From Candidatus Cloacimonadota bacterium (lineage in GTDB: Bacteria; Cloacimonadota; Cloacimonadia; Cloacimonadales; Cloacimonadaceae), in NCBI GenBank assembly GCA_017996595.1, contig JAGOGT010000103.1, positions 1-5,347 of the forward strand: DNA of 5,347 nucleotides, written 5' to 3'. The notes beneath the pieces were generated by a model. The model had not been told where the DNA came from. It did not search any database and saw nothing but the letters and a program-made list of their open reading frames with translations. The number at the start of each line of letters is the position of its first letter. Position 1 is the first letter of the stretch. Positions 1-5,347 of this stretch are shown here, piece after piece. Position numbers and translations under genes: made by a program.

Positions 1-905
1 AAACTGCCCGCGCGGATAGAGCTCTCTACGTGCTTTCCAGCGCTTCGGAGCTTAGCGGTGCCGATCTGGCCAAAGCCAAGGTGGAATACGGTTCTGCCAC
101 TTCCACCGATCCCCGGGTTGCCAATAAACCCTATATCTCCATCGAGATGAAGCGTGATGGAGCCCGTAAGTTCGAAAAAGTTACCTCCGATAACGTGGGC
201 AAGCGCCTGGCCATTGTATTGGATGATGTGGTTTATTCCGCTCCCAATATTCAGGAACGCATTGCCGGTGGCCGTGCACAGATTACGGGAAAATTCACTT
301 CTCAGGAAGCAAATGACCTTTCCATCGTGCTCAATACCGGTAACCTGATCGCTCCCATCAAACCAATCTCCACTTCGATTATCGGAGCTACTTTGGGTTC
401 CGATAGTATCCGCAGCGGTAAGCTGGCGGGGATCATTGGACTGCTGGCAGTAGTGATCTTTATGCTTTTCTATTACAAGCTTTGCGGATTTATCGCCGAT
501 ATCGCCCTGGTATTCAATGTTGGCTTCATTCTGGCGATGCTAACCGCTTTTGGCGCGTCGCTCACCATGCCTGGTATTGCTGGTATCATCCTCACCATCG
601 GTATGGCTGTAGATGCCAATGTGCTGATTTATGAACGCATCCGGGAAGAGCTTGATAATGGAAAAACTCCGCGCAGTGCTGTGGATGCAGGATATAAGCG
701 TGCCGTGATCACGGTCTGGGATTCCAATCTCACCACCCTGATCGCCGCGGTAGTGCTCTATAACTTTGGTACCGGCCCCATTCGTGGCTTTGCCGTTACC
801 CTGTCTATTGGTATCATCGGTTCGATGTTTACGGCGATTGTGCTGGTACGTTCCATTCTGGATACTTTTGTGCTGAAAGGTACGAAAGATCACCTAAGTA
901 TATAA
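1..905 (+). CDS. secD: Protein translocase subunit SecD, C-terminal part (5' end outside window)
   Basis: SecD pairs with SecF in the inner membrane and uses an ion gradient to drive late steps of export through SecYEG. The frame is open from base 3 with no stop, so the N-terminus (first membrane helix and most of the large P1 domain) lies outside; the GTG at 30 is an internal Val codon, not a start. Visible first is the end of the periplasmic domain (bases about 30-360), then five hydrophobic helices as expected for SecD TM2-TM6. The family signature GMAVDANVLIYERIREEL runs from base 600; its Asp (codon 612-614) matches the conserved TM4 aspartate implicated in ion conduction. TTLIAAVVLYNFGTGPIRGF is a second family block. 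ATLGSDSI precedes the first visible helix, as usual. It ends with a short tail, and secF follows after 12 bp, so the two are co-transcribed. Identification is very secure. Confidence 0.97.
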   Translation, partial: TARADRALYVLSSASELSGADLAKAKVEYGSATSTDPRVANKPYISIEMKRDGARKFEKVTSDNVGKRLAIVLDDVVYSAPNIQERIAGGRAQITGKFTSQEANDLSIVLNTGNLIAPIKPISTSIIGATLGSDSIRSGKLAGIIGLLAVVIFMLFYYKLCGFIADIALVFNVGFILAMLTAFGASLTMPGIAGIILTIGMAVDANVLIYERIREELDNGKTPRSAVDAGYKRAVITVWDSNLTTLIAAVVLYNFGTGPIRGFAVTLSIGIIGSMFTAIVLVRSILDTFVLKGTKDHLSI

Positions 906-910
906 GGGAG
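906..910 (+). promoter_or_regulatory. Ribosome binding site of secF
   Basis: GGGAG lies directly after the secD stop codon and 7 bases before the ATG at 918. It fixes the secF start and shows that secF is initiated separately within the same transcript. Confidence 0.75.
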
Positions 911-917
911 ACTACCG

Positions 918-1898
918 ATGAGAATATTTCAAAATACAAATATCCCCTTCGTTGGGATTCGCTATTATGCTTATGCAATTTCCATTATCCTGATCCTGGC
1001 CGGATTAGGCGGACTGATCGTGAATGGCCTGAACTGGAGTATCGATTTCACCAGCGGTGTGGCCGCCACGGTGAATCTGAAGCCCACGGACAGCTCTGTG
1101 AAACCCCTGCAGATTGATAAGCTACGCAGTGTTCTGAAAGCCAATGGCTTCCCGGAAGCGGAAATTCAGCACGTGGGCGCTATGGAAAATGCCGATTTCA
1201 TGATCAAGATTAAAAGCTCCGGAAAAGCCAGCGATGCCTCTCTGGATACCAAAACCAAGGTATTGAATACCATCCAGGCAAACCTCCCGGAATATGTGAA
1301 AGGCAAGGATTTGGAAGATGATGTGATCAGCGAGATCTACGAAGTTGGCCCCAAGGTTGGTGGCGAGCTTCGTACGGCAGCGATGCTGGCAATCTTGATC
1401 TCCCTGGTGGCTATGATTATCTATATCTGGTTCCGCTTTGAGCTTACCTTCGGGTTAATGGCCATCCTGGCCTTGTTCCATGATGTATTCATCATTGTGG
1501 GGATCTTTGCCATCACCGGCAAGGAAATCACCGTGCAGATCATTGCGGTGCTGCTTACCATCGTGGGTTACAGTATCAACGATACCATCGTGATCTTCGA
1601 CCGGATTCGGGAAGACCTGAAGATTCATCGCAAGGAACCCATTGCCGAGGTGTTCAATCGCTCGATAAATCAAACTCTATCCCGTACCACCATCACTTCC
1701 GGAACCACCCTGTTCACCGCTCTGGCGCTGTATATCTTCGGTGGTAGCGTGATTCATGACTTCGCCTTTGCCATGGTTTTGGGTATCATTTTCGGTACCT
1801 ATTCTTCGATCTTTGTGGCCAGTAATCTGGTGATCGACCTGAACAAACTTACCCACAAAGAGAAGCAAGCCATGCAGCACCTTACAAAAAAGAAATAA
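918..1898 (+). CDS. secF: Protein translocase subunit SecF
   Basis: Complete 326-residue SecF, the usual length for a stand-alone SecF, and partner of the preceding SecD in the ion-driven SecDF export complex. The ATG is supported by GGGAG 7 bases upstream. Layout: TM1 at about residues 17-36, the periplasmic P4 domain at about 40-150, then five membrane helices at about 153-305. Motifs: SIDFTSG (41-47) at the start of P4, EVGPKVGGEL (142-151) just before TM2, FHDV (187-190) whose Asp189 matches the conserved SecF aspartate of the ion path, INDTIVIFDRIREDL (220-234), and TTITSGTTLFTALALYIFGG (257-276). One small oddity is DFTSG where most homologues have DFTGG. The tail is lysine-rich (HLTKKK) and cytoplasmic by topology. 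A terminator follows 24 bases after the stop, so secF is the last gene of its operon. Identification is very secure. Confidence 0.98.
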   Translation: MRIFQNTNIPFVGIRYYAYAISIILILAGLGGLIVNGLNWSIDFTSGVAATVNLKPTDSSVKPLQIDKLRSVLKANGFPEAEIQHVGAMENADFMIKIKSSGKASDASLDTKTKVLNTIQANLPEYVKGKDLEDDVISEIYEVGPKVGGELRTAAMLAILISLVAMIIYIWFRFELTFGLMAILALFHDVFIIVGIFAITGKEITVQIIAVLLTIVGYSINDTIVIFDRIREDLKIHRKEPIAEVFNRSINQTLSRTTITSGTTLFTALALYIFGGSVIHDFAFAMVLGIIFGTYSSIFVASNLVIDLNKLTHKEKQAMQHLTKKK

Positions 1899-1922
1899 AC
1901 TAAGTTAAACCAAGATATAAAT

Positions 1923-1957
1923 AAGCCCGGGATTCAAGTTCCGGGCTTTGTTTTTTC
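1923..1957 (+). terminator. Intrinsic terminator of the secDF operon
   Basis: AAGCCCGG (1923-1930) pairs perfectly with CCGGGCTT (1941-1948) around a 10-base loop, whose outer bases can add weaker pairs. A T-rich tail, TGTTTTTTC, follows at 1949-1957. It lies 24 bases downstream of the secF stop and is a textbook Rho-independent terminator for rightward transcription. Confidence 0.93.
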
Positions 1958-2001
1958 TCCCACAAACGGGCACAAATGAAAGATCACAAATAGGCACAAA
2001 T
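1956..2001 (+). repeat. Left arm of a 46-bp imperfect inverted repeat (CACAAA ladder)
   Basis: This arm matches the reverse complement of 2259-2304 at 43 of 46 positions by hand alignment, with no gaps; the three differences fall at 1967, 1969 and 1970. Within the arm, CACAAA recurs at 1961, 1971, 1985 and 1995 (spacings 10, 14, 10), and the last three copies are followed by T. The arm starts in the T-tail of the secDF terminator. The two arms could pair into a long stem if transcription reads through, or could be the ends of a small non-autonomous element. No flanking target duplication was seen. Confidence 0.85.
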
Positions 2002-2258
2002 AGCAGCAGGGGTTTGTTAGCAGGAATCCTTTGCGGCGCTTAGAGTTGAGCTTGCTTTAGAATTGAGGAAGCCGCAAATGACTCCTGCTGAGATAGCTCA
2101 TTTCCATCAAACTCACACCTTCCAAAGAACCTTGTAAATAGCTACAAGTCCAACTCCTGATAGTCTCCAAACAAATTGTCAGGAGGTTATCAAGAGGAAG
2201 ATTAGGTTGGCTTTACATGGTTGTATGGAAGATGAAGAAGGGCTCATTACAGAGATAC
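2002..2258. other. Gene-free spacer between the inverted arms
   Basis: These 257 bases lie between the two repeat arms. I find no convincing gene on either strand: all reading frames are short, lack a good start with a ribosome binding site, or run into the repeat arms. The spacer does contain hairpin potential: a large imperfect hairpin at 2019-2089, a perfect 6-bp hairpin CTTGTA/TACAAG (2131-2136 with 2143-2148, loop AATAGC), and an imperfect stem AACTCCTGA (2152-2160) with TCAGGAGGTT (2179-2188, one bulge). Together these suggest structured non-coding DNA or RNA, or remnants of a decayed element. No function can be assigned. Confidence 0.55.
2019..2089. repeat. Nested imperfect inverted repeat, 19-base arms
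   Basis: Bases 2019-2037 match the reverse complement of 2071-2089 at 17 of 19 positions, leaving a 33-base loop. The loop holds a near-duplicate: GCTTAGAGTTGAG (2038-2050) and GCTTTAGAATTGAG (2054-2067), differing by one inserted base and one substitution. There is no T-tract after either arm, so it is not a terminator. It sits inside the larger inverted repeat 1956-2304, giving a stem-within-a-stem layout. Confidence 0.7.
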
Positions 2259-2304
2259 ATTTGTGCCTATTTGTGATCTTTCATTTGTGATCATTTGTGG
2301 GAGA
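2259..2304 (-). repeat. Right arm of the 46-bp imperfect inverted repeat
   Basis: Inverted partner of 1956-2001 (43 of 46 matches). On the plus strand it reads as repeated ATTTGTG units separated by CCT, ATCTTTC and ATC. It abuts the tail of the terminator of the minus-strand ATPase operon, so each arm of the element touches one operon terminator. Pairing stops abruptly at both arm boundaries (2001/2259 inside, 1956/2304 outside). Confidence 0.85.
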
Positions 2305-2305
2305 T

Positions 2306-2337
2306 AACAAAAAAGGTGTGAGCCAAGCCACACCTTT
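2306..2337 (-). terminator. Intrinsic terminator of the V-type ATPase operon
   Basis: AAAGGTGTG (2312-2320) pairs perfectly with CACACCTTT (2329-2337) around the 8-base loop AGCCAAGC. Read leftwards on the minus strand, the stem ends in CACACC and is followed by TTTTTTGTT, part of it paired with the As of the other arm. It lies about 30 bases after the ntpK stop and closes the leftward operon. The stem is nearly symmetric, but the plus-strand side is followed by only three Ts, so action is mainly leftward. Confidence 0.85.
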
Positions 2338-2366
2338 AATTGTTAAGTACGTGTCTGAATTGCTTA

Positions 2367-2882
2367 TTATCCCAATTGGGGAATAACTCCCCCGATCAGG
2401 AAGCAGGTGGCAAAGGCAACGATCGCGTAAAGCTCCGGGAACACGCCCAGAATAAGGGTCTTGGAAAATACGTCATTTCCGGAACCCAGGCTTTCGATAC
2501 CATTGGCCACGATGCGGGCTTGCTGATAGGCAGAGATGAGACCCACTGTGCCCATGATCATTCCCGCACCAAGAATGGCGCAGGCCTGGATCATATTGAT
2601 AGCAGGGGTGATGTGGGTTTGCAGGATAAAGAACGCACCAAAGCCATAGAGGCCCTGGGTACCCGGCAAAGCCGACAGGATAAGACAATTCGCGAAGATA
2701 TCATCACGTTTTTTCATGGCGCCCACGGATGCGCTGCCACCGATAACTGTTCCCCAGGCGCTTCCGACACCGGACAAGGCGACCATCAGGAACACTCCGA
2801 TCCAGGCGAGGAAATAGGGCAAATTCCCGCCCGCCATGGCTGCGACAATGGGTTGTGCTACTGTTTGTAAGGAATCAGGCAT
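2367..2882 (-). CDS. ntpK: V/A-type ATPase proteolipid subunit K (c-ring), predicted Na+-binding
   Basis: The K (c) subunit forms the membrane rotor ring that carries ions past the I subunit. At 171 residues it is the duplicated, four-helix type: helices at about 22-45, 62-88, 98-122 and 140-168. Only the second hairpin keeps the ion-binding carboxylate, Glu150 in FPELYAI; the first hairpin has Gln76 in LPGTQGLYGF instead. By recalled alignment with Enterococcus hirae NtpK, the Na+ ligands Leu61, Thr64, Gln65, Gln110 and Glu139 correspond to Leu72, Thr75, Gln76, Gln121 and Glu150, and Tyr68 to Tyr79; all are conserved. This argues for Na+ rather than H+ coupling, by inference. AGGAGG 5 bases before the ATG is the strongest ribosome site in the window. 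K is last in the operon, 19 bases after ntpI, ends in TAATAA, and is followed by a terminator. Also called atpK. Confidence 0.96.
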   Translation of the reverse strand: MPDSLQTVAQPIVAAMAGGNLPYFLAWIGVFLMVALSGVGSAWGTVIGGSASVGAMKKRDDIFANCLILSALPGTQGLYGFGAFFILQTHITPAINMIQACAILGAGMIMGTVGLISAYQQARIVANGIESLGSGNDVFSKTLILGVFPELYAIVAFATCFLIGGVIPQLG

Positions 2883-2887
2883 TTATA

Positions 2888-2893
2888 CCTCCT
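2888..2893 (-). promoter_or_regulatory. Strong ribosome binding site of ntpK
   Basis: The minus strand reads AGGAGG, then TATAA, then ATG (2882-2880). It is a perfect Shine-Dalgarno core at near-ideal spacing and lies in the 19-base gap after the ntpI stop. It fits the need for many K copies per complex. Confidence 0.85.
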
Positions 2894-2901
2894 ATGATTT
2901 C

Positions 2902-4686
2902 CTATTCTTTTTTTCCGAAAGGATTGTATGCAATGCCGGGTCCGGAGAATCCGGCGTTCTTATAGAATTCTACAAAAGTGAGCCTTAAGGGGTGTACGAA
3001 GCCGCTAAGACCGCCCAAGGCAAGATTCAAGGTATGGCCAAAGAGCATGAAGATAACGAAGATTACGGGGCCAATATAGGGAATACCGGACATCTGAGCC
3101 CCGATGGAATTGACCACAAAGCCCAGAATCGCGCTGGAAACGCCCAAAGCGAAGAGACGAATGTAAGACAGGATGTCCCCAAAGAATCCGGTAACGATAT
3201 TGTACAATGCCCAGATGCCTCCGAGGATATTCACGATGATATTCTTGGGGGGATTGTTAAAGAGCAAAATCAGGGCCAGGCCAGCATAAAGAGGATACTT
3301 CAGGTAGGGCTGCACCGCACTGATATCCGTTCCCAATTGCTGAGCTCCCAGCGTGGAAAAAGCTGCGATCAGCAGGAAGGTGCCAAAGGGTGCCAAACCA
3401 TACTTGAAACCATTCTGGGCAATGCCTTTAACGGTGGAGATGAGAACTCCAAAGAGAATCTGGATTACTCCTAATAAAAGTGCAAAACGGAAGATCTGGT
3501 CATTATTCTGGATGATGATCTTTTCACCCAGACCGCCGATTTGCTTCAGGTCATAACCCAAGGCGCTGCCCATAATCCAGCCCATGATGATCGAGGCCGT
3601 GCCAAAGAACATCAGGAGCGTCATCATGCTTTTCATGGCGGCGTTTTTGGATTTCATCTTCAGGAATAAGGCCAGCAAAATAATCACGATTCCATAGGCA
3701 ATATCCGCATTGCAGAAGCCGAAAAAGATCATGAAAAAAGGCGCCAGAAAGGGGGTTAGATCAAATTCATTGTAATAGGGAAGCATATACATCTTGCTGA
3801 TGGGCTCGAAAAGACGGGAGAACCAGTTATTACGCAGCTTGATGGGAGGATTGTCTTCCAATCTGGCATTCTCGGAAAAGGAAATGATATTGTTTTTGGC
3901 AATAAATTCCTTCAATCCTGCTTCCAGGCTAACTGGAATCCATCCGCTGATAAGGCGCAGATGATCATCCGCTTCCTTCTGGCCTTGTTCCAGAGCATCC
4001 TCATAGTCATAGCTTTTGCCAAGTTGCCTGATCTCGCCATTAAAGATCTCCATGGCAGTGGGAGCGATGTTTTTCAGGTATTCATCGATATCGGCAATGC
4101 GTTGCTCAAGCTCTTTCAGTTGATTCTCAAATTCCTGCAGGGTATGCTGGTGAAAAGAGAAATTATCTGCTTCCAGAGCGGGGGAACCGCCATCGGAGAT
4201 AACTACAAAATAGAGAATCCCACTCTTCTCGGCAATAATCTCCAGAGGATTATGCAGCTGCCATTCGGGCTTGAAATGATTCTTCAGGCAAGTATGAAAA
4301 TCGATGCTAAGACCTGCATCTTTCAGCTTTTGCACCAGGGCGTAGTCAAAATGACCCCAGGGGCTCAGATCCCTGATCTGCTTTTTCAGGATGTCTCGCT
4401 GATGATGAAGCTTATCTTTCTCCTCACGGGCATGGGTGATTTTATTAAAAAGCGCTTTGGGAGGCAGAGGCTGAGCCTGGATGGGAGAAGAAGAATTCAG
4501 CTTTTGCAGATAGGTGCTGCACTCGCTGTAATCCTTTATCAGCTCCATATTTTGGATCTGAGATTCCGTCTTGCCATTGCTGCTGCGGATAATATGCAGC
4601 AGCCCCAGTTGCTGAAGATTCTGGATAAAGCTTTCATAATCCAGATGATAGAGCACAAAGGAGTACTTTCGCATCTTTTCGATCAT
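2902..4686 (-). CDS. ntpI: V/A-type ATPase subunit I (a-type stator and ion channel)
   Basis: Subunit I is the membrane stator that carries ions to and from the K ring. At 594 residues it is of the usual bacterial size (somewhat short). Residues 1-300 form the soluble arm, with two charged helical stretches (about 83-108 and 180-206) expected to form the coiled-coil stalk. FEPISKMYMLPYYNEFDLTP (293-312) opens the membrane domain, followed by about eight hydrophobic helices to residue 560. SYIRLFALG (507-515) holds Arg510, matching the essential channel arginine facing the K-ring glutamate. HPLRLTFVEFYKN (565-577) is the conserved C-terminal block with Arg568. GFCNADIAYG (323-332) differs from the common GxxxGDxGYG form. 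The ATG overlaps the ntpD stop as ATGA, with AAGGAGG 7 bases upstream. ntpK follows, in keeping with channel and ring being made together. Stop is TAG. Also called atpI. Confidence 0.97.
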   Translation of the reverse strand: MIEKMRKYSFVLYHLDYESFIQNLQQLGLLHIIRSSNGKTESQIQNMELIKDYSECSTYLQKLNSSSPIQAQPLPPKALFNKITHAREEKDKLHHQRDILKKQIRDLSPWGHFDYALVQKLKDAGLSIDFHTCLKNHFKPEWQLHNPLEIIAEKSGILYFVVISDGGSPALEADNFSFHQHTLQEFENQLKELEQRIADIDEYLKNIAPTAMEIFNGEIRQLGKSYDYEDALEQGQKEADDHLRLISGWIPVSLEAGLKEFIAKNNIISFSENARLEDNPPIKLRNNWFSRLFEPISKMYMLPYYNEFDLTPFLAPFFMIFFGFCNADIAYGIVIILLALFLKMKSKNAAMKSMMTLLMFFGTASIIMGWIMGSALGYDLKQIGGLGEKIIIQNNDQIFRFALLLGVIQILFGVLISTVKGIAQNGFKYGLAPFGTFLLIAAFSTLGAQQLGTDISAVQPYLKYPLYAGLALILLFNNPPKNIIVNILGGIWALYNIVTGFFGDILSYIRLFALGVSSAILGFVVNSIGAQMSGIPYIGPVIFVIFMLFGHTLNLALGGLSGFVHPLRLTFVEFYKNAGFSGPGIAYNPFGKKE

Positions 4687-5282
4687 GCTTGCTCCTCCTT
4701 ATCCAACCTGTTTTTCAGGATCTTCTGCGCAGCTTTGGAGAGGTTTTCCTCATCTTCCAGATAGCGCTTGATCCTCAGAATTGCTTCTTCAAAGGCCGGA
4801 ATCTGCACTTTCTCGTATAGATTCACTTTCTGCGTGGTCTTCTTGCGCACATGCTCCAGGATGTGCATCTTGCGCAGAAAGAATTCACGCTCGATCTGCA
4901 AACGGGATAAATCCTGAAGCATGGCAATTCCTTCCGGATACCACGAAGGCGCACTGAAAAGATTGTAAGGCGCTACTTCGTAATCGATCTGCTCCAGGAG
5001 AGGGGTTTTCACTCCGGCAATCTTTCGGGTTTTGATCTCCACATGTTTGATCTTGATGAGAGAGGGATCAAATTCCGTAAAAAGCTTCATGAATACGTCC
5101 AGTTCAGCCGTTCTGGCTCTAACCATGGCATCCAGTTCGGTAGCCTTATCTTTGGCTTTTTTAACCTCCAGGCGCAGCGCTGATTCCTTGTTCTTGAGAG
5201 TGGGAAGAGCTTTTTCCCGCACCCCAAGCTGTTTTATCAGCTGCAACTGAGAGATTTTGTTATACTGATACTTAAGGTTCAT
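4683..5282 (-). CDS. ntpD: V/A-type ATPase subunit D (central rotor shaft)
   Basis: Subunit D is the central shaft that turns inside the A3B3 head and links catalysis to rotation of the K ring, much like gamma in F-type enzymes. At 199 residues it has the family length. The N-terminal stretch (about 10-70) and the C-terminal stretch (about 120-195) are long, charged, heptad-like helices that should form the antiparallel coiled coil; the middle (about 75-115) is the less helical tip. The family block is KTTQKVNLYEKVQIPAFEEA (148-167). The start is fixed by position: ATG overlaps the ntpB stop as ATGA, and MNLKYQYNK is a plausible D N-terminus. Only a weak GGAAG precedes it, so initiation probably depends on ribosomes finishing ntpB. 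The stop overlaps the ntpI start. Also called atpD (V-type); not the F-type beta gene of the same name. Confidence 0.95.
   Translation of the reverse strand: MNLKYQYNKISQLQLIKQLGVREKALPTLKNKESALRLEVKKAKDKATELDAMVRARTAELDVFMKLFTEFDPSLIKIKHVEIKTRKIAGVKTPLLEQIDYEVAPYNLFSAPSWYPEGIAMLQDLSRLQIEREFFLRKMHILEHVRKKTTQKVNLYEKVQIPAFEEAILRIKRYLEDEENLSKAAQKILKNRLDKEEQA
4694..4700 (-). promoter_or_regulatory. Ribosome binding site of ntpI inside ntpD
   Basis: AAGGAGG on the minus strand, 7 bases before the ntpI ATG and inside the last codons of ntpD. It confirms the overlapping start and suggests that termination on ntpD and initiation on ntpI are coupled. Confidence 0.8.
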
Positions 5283-5347
5283 GCCTTCTTCCAGTAGAGA
5301 TTCATGAGTTCGTCCTTGATACCAACCTCTTCACGTTTAAAGTAGCG
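5279..5347 (-). CDS. ntpB: V/A-type ATPase subunit B, last 22 codons (rest outside window)
   Basis: Subunit B is the non-catalytic nucleotide-site subunit of the A3B3 head. Only its C-terminus is visible: the minus strand from 5347 reads RYFKREEVGIKDEL, then MNLYWKKA and a TGA stop. An acidic-basic tail ending in a YW(K) block suits bacterial V/A-type B subunits, and the position directly before ntpD matches the B-D-I-K order. The TGA overlaps the ntpD ATG by ATGA. The fragment is short, so the call rests mostly on context plus the tail motif. Confidence 0.85.
   Translation of the reverse strand, partial: RYFKREEVGIKDELMNLYWKKA

Noticed and set aside
30..905. GTG at 30 as a true start of a short SecD
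   Set aside because: The frame stays open to the window edge with SecD-like sequence (ALYVLSS), and a start here would remove the first helix and most of the periplasmic domain.
2225..2290. 21-codon plus-strand frame starting with ATG and running into the right repeat arm
   Set aside because: No clear ribosome site, and nearly half of it is repeat sequence. The open frame extends upstream to 2138 without a start. No recognisable similarity.
1961..2299. CRISPR array
   Set aside because: Repeat units are only 7 bases with 3-7 base gaps, and the two clusters are inverted; there are no regular spacers.
2259..2304. CRP/FNR-like sites (TTTGTGATC) in the right arm
   Set aside because: The TGTGA half-sites occur as direct repeats and not as the TGTGA-N6-TCACA palindrome, and they lie downstream of both operons with no promoter or start nearby.
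2340..2870. Long open frame on the plus strand opposite ntpK
   Set aside because: It is antisense to a fully recognisable c-ring gene, and its translation is low in hydrophobic residues and has no family motifs; it mirrors the codon pattern of ntpK.
3961..4764. 267-codon plus-strand open frame opposite ntpI and ntpD
   Set aside because: It spans antisense to two genes with strong family motifs, has no ribosome site, and its leucine-rich translation is the expected mirror of Lys/Glu-rich coiled-coil coding sequence.

Overview
This window holds the facing ends of two conserved operons of ion-coupled membrane machines, separated by a 468-bp gene-free stretch built from inverted repeats. It looks like a bacterial chromosome. 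Protein style, moderate GC, separate secD and secF genes and a V/A-type ATPase with gene order B-D-I-K (the arrangement known from Chlamydia, spirochaetes and FCB-group bacteria) fit an uncultured FCB-type bacterium, possibly Cloacimonadota. That placement is an inference from gene style and order and is held with low confidence.

Plus strand, left part (1-1957): the C-terminal part of secD, cut by the window edge, is followed 12 bp later by a complete secF and then a clear intrinsic terminator. SecD and SecF form the membrane complex that uses an ion gradient to help pull proteins through the SecYEG channel.

Middle (1956-2304): two 46-bp arms, identical at 43 of 46 positions in inverted orientation, enclose 257 bp that contains further hairpins and no convincing gene. 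Each arm is a ladder of CACAAA(T) units spaced 10, 14 and 10 bp. This is the least explained part of the window and resembles a non-coding, MITE-like or intergenic repeat element lying between the two operon terminators.

Minus strand, right part (2306-5347): the 3' half of a rotary V/A-type ATPase operon, transcribed right to left. In transcription order it carries the last 22 codons of the B subunit, the D (central shaft) subunit, the I (a-type stator/ion channel) subunit and the K (c-ring) subunit, ending in its own terminator. B/D and D/I overlap by ATGA; K has its own strong Shine-Dalgarno sequence, as expected for a subunit needed in many copies. K carries the full set of residues that bind Na+ in the Enterococcus hirae enzyme, so the pump or synthase is predicted to use sodium. 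No promoter for either operon lies in the window, because both are entered from outside it.
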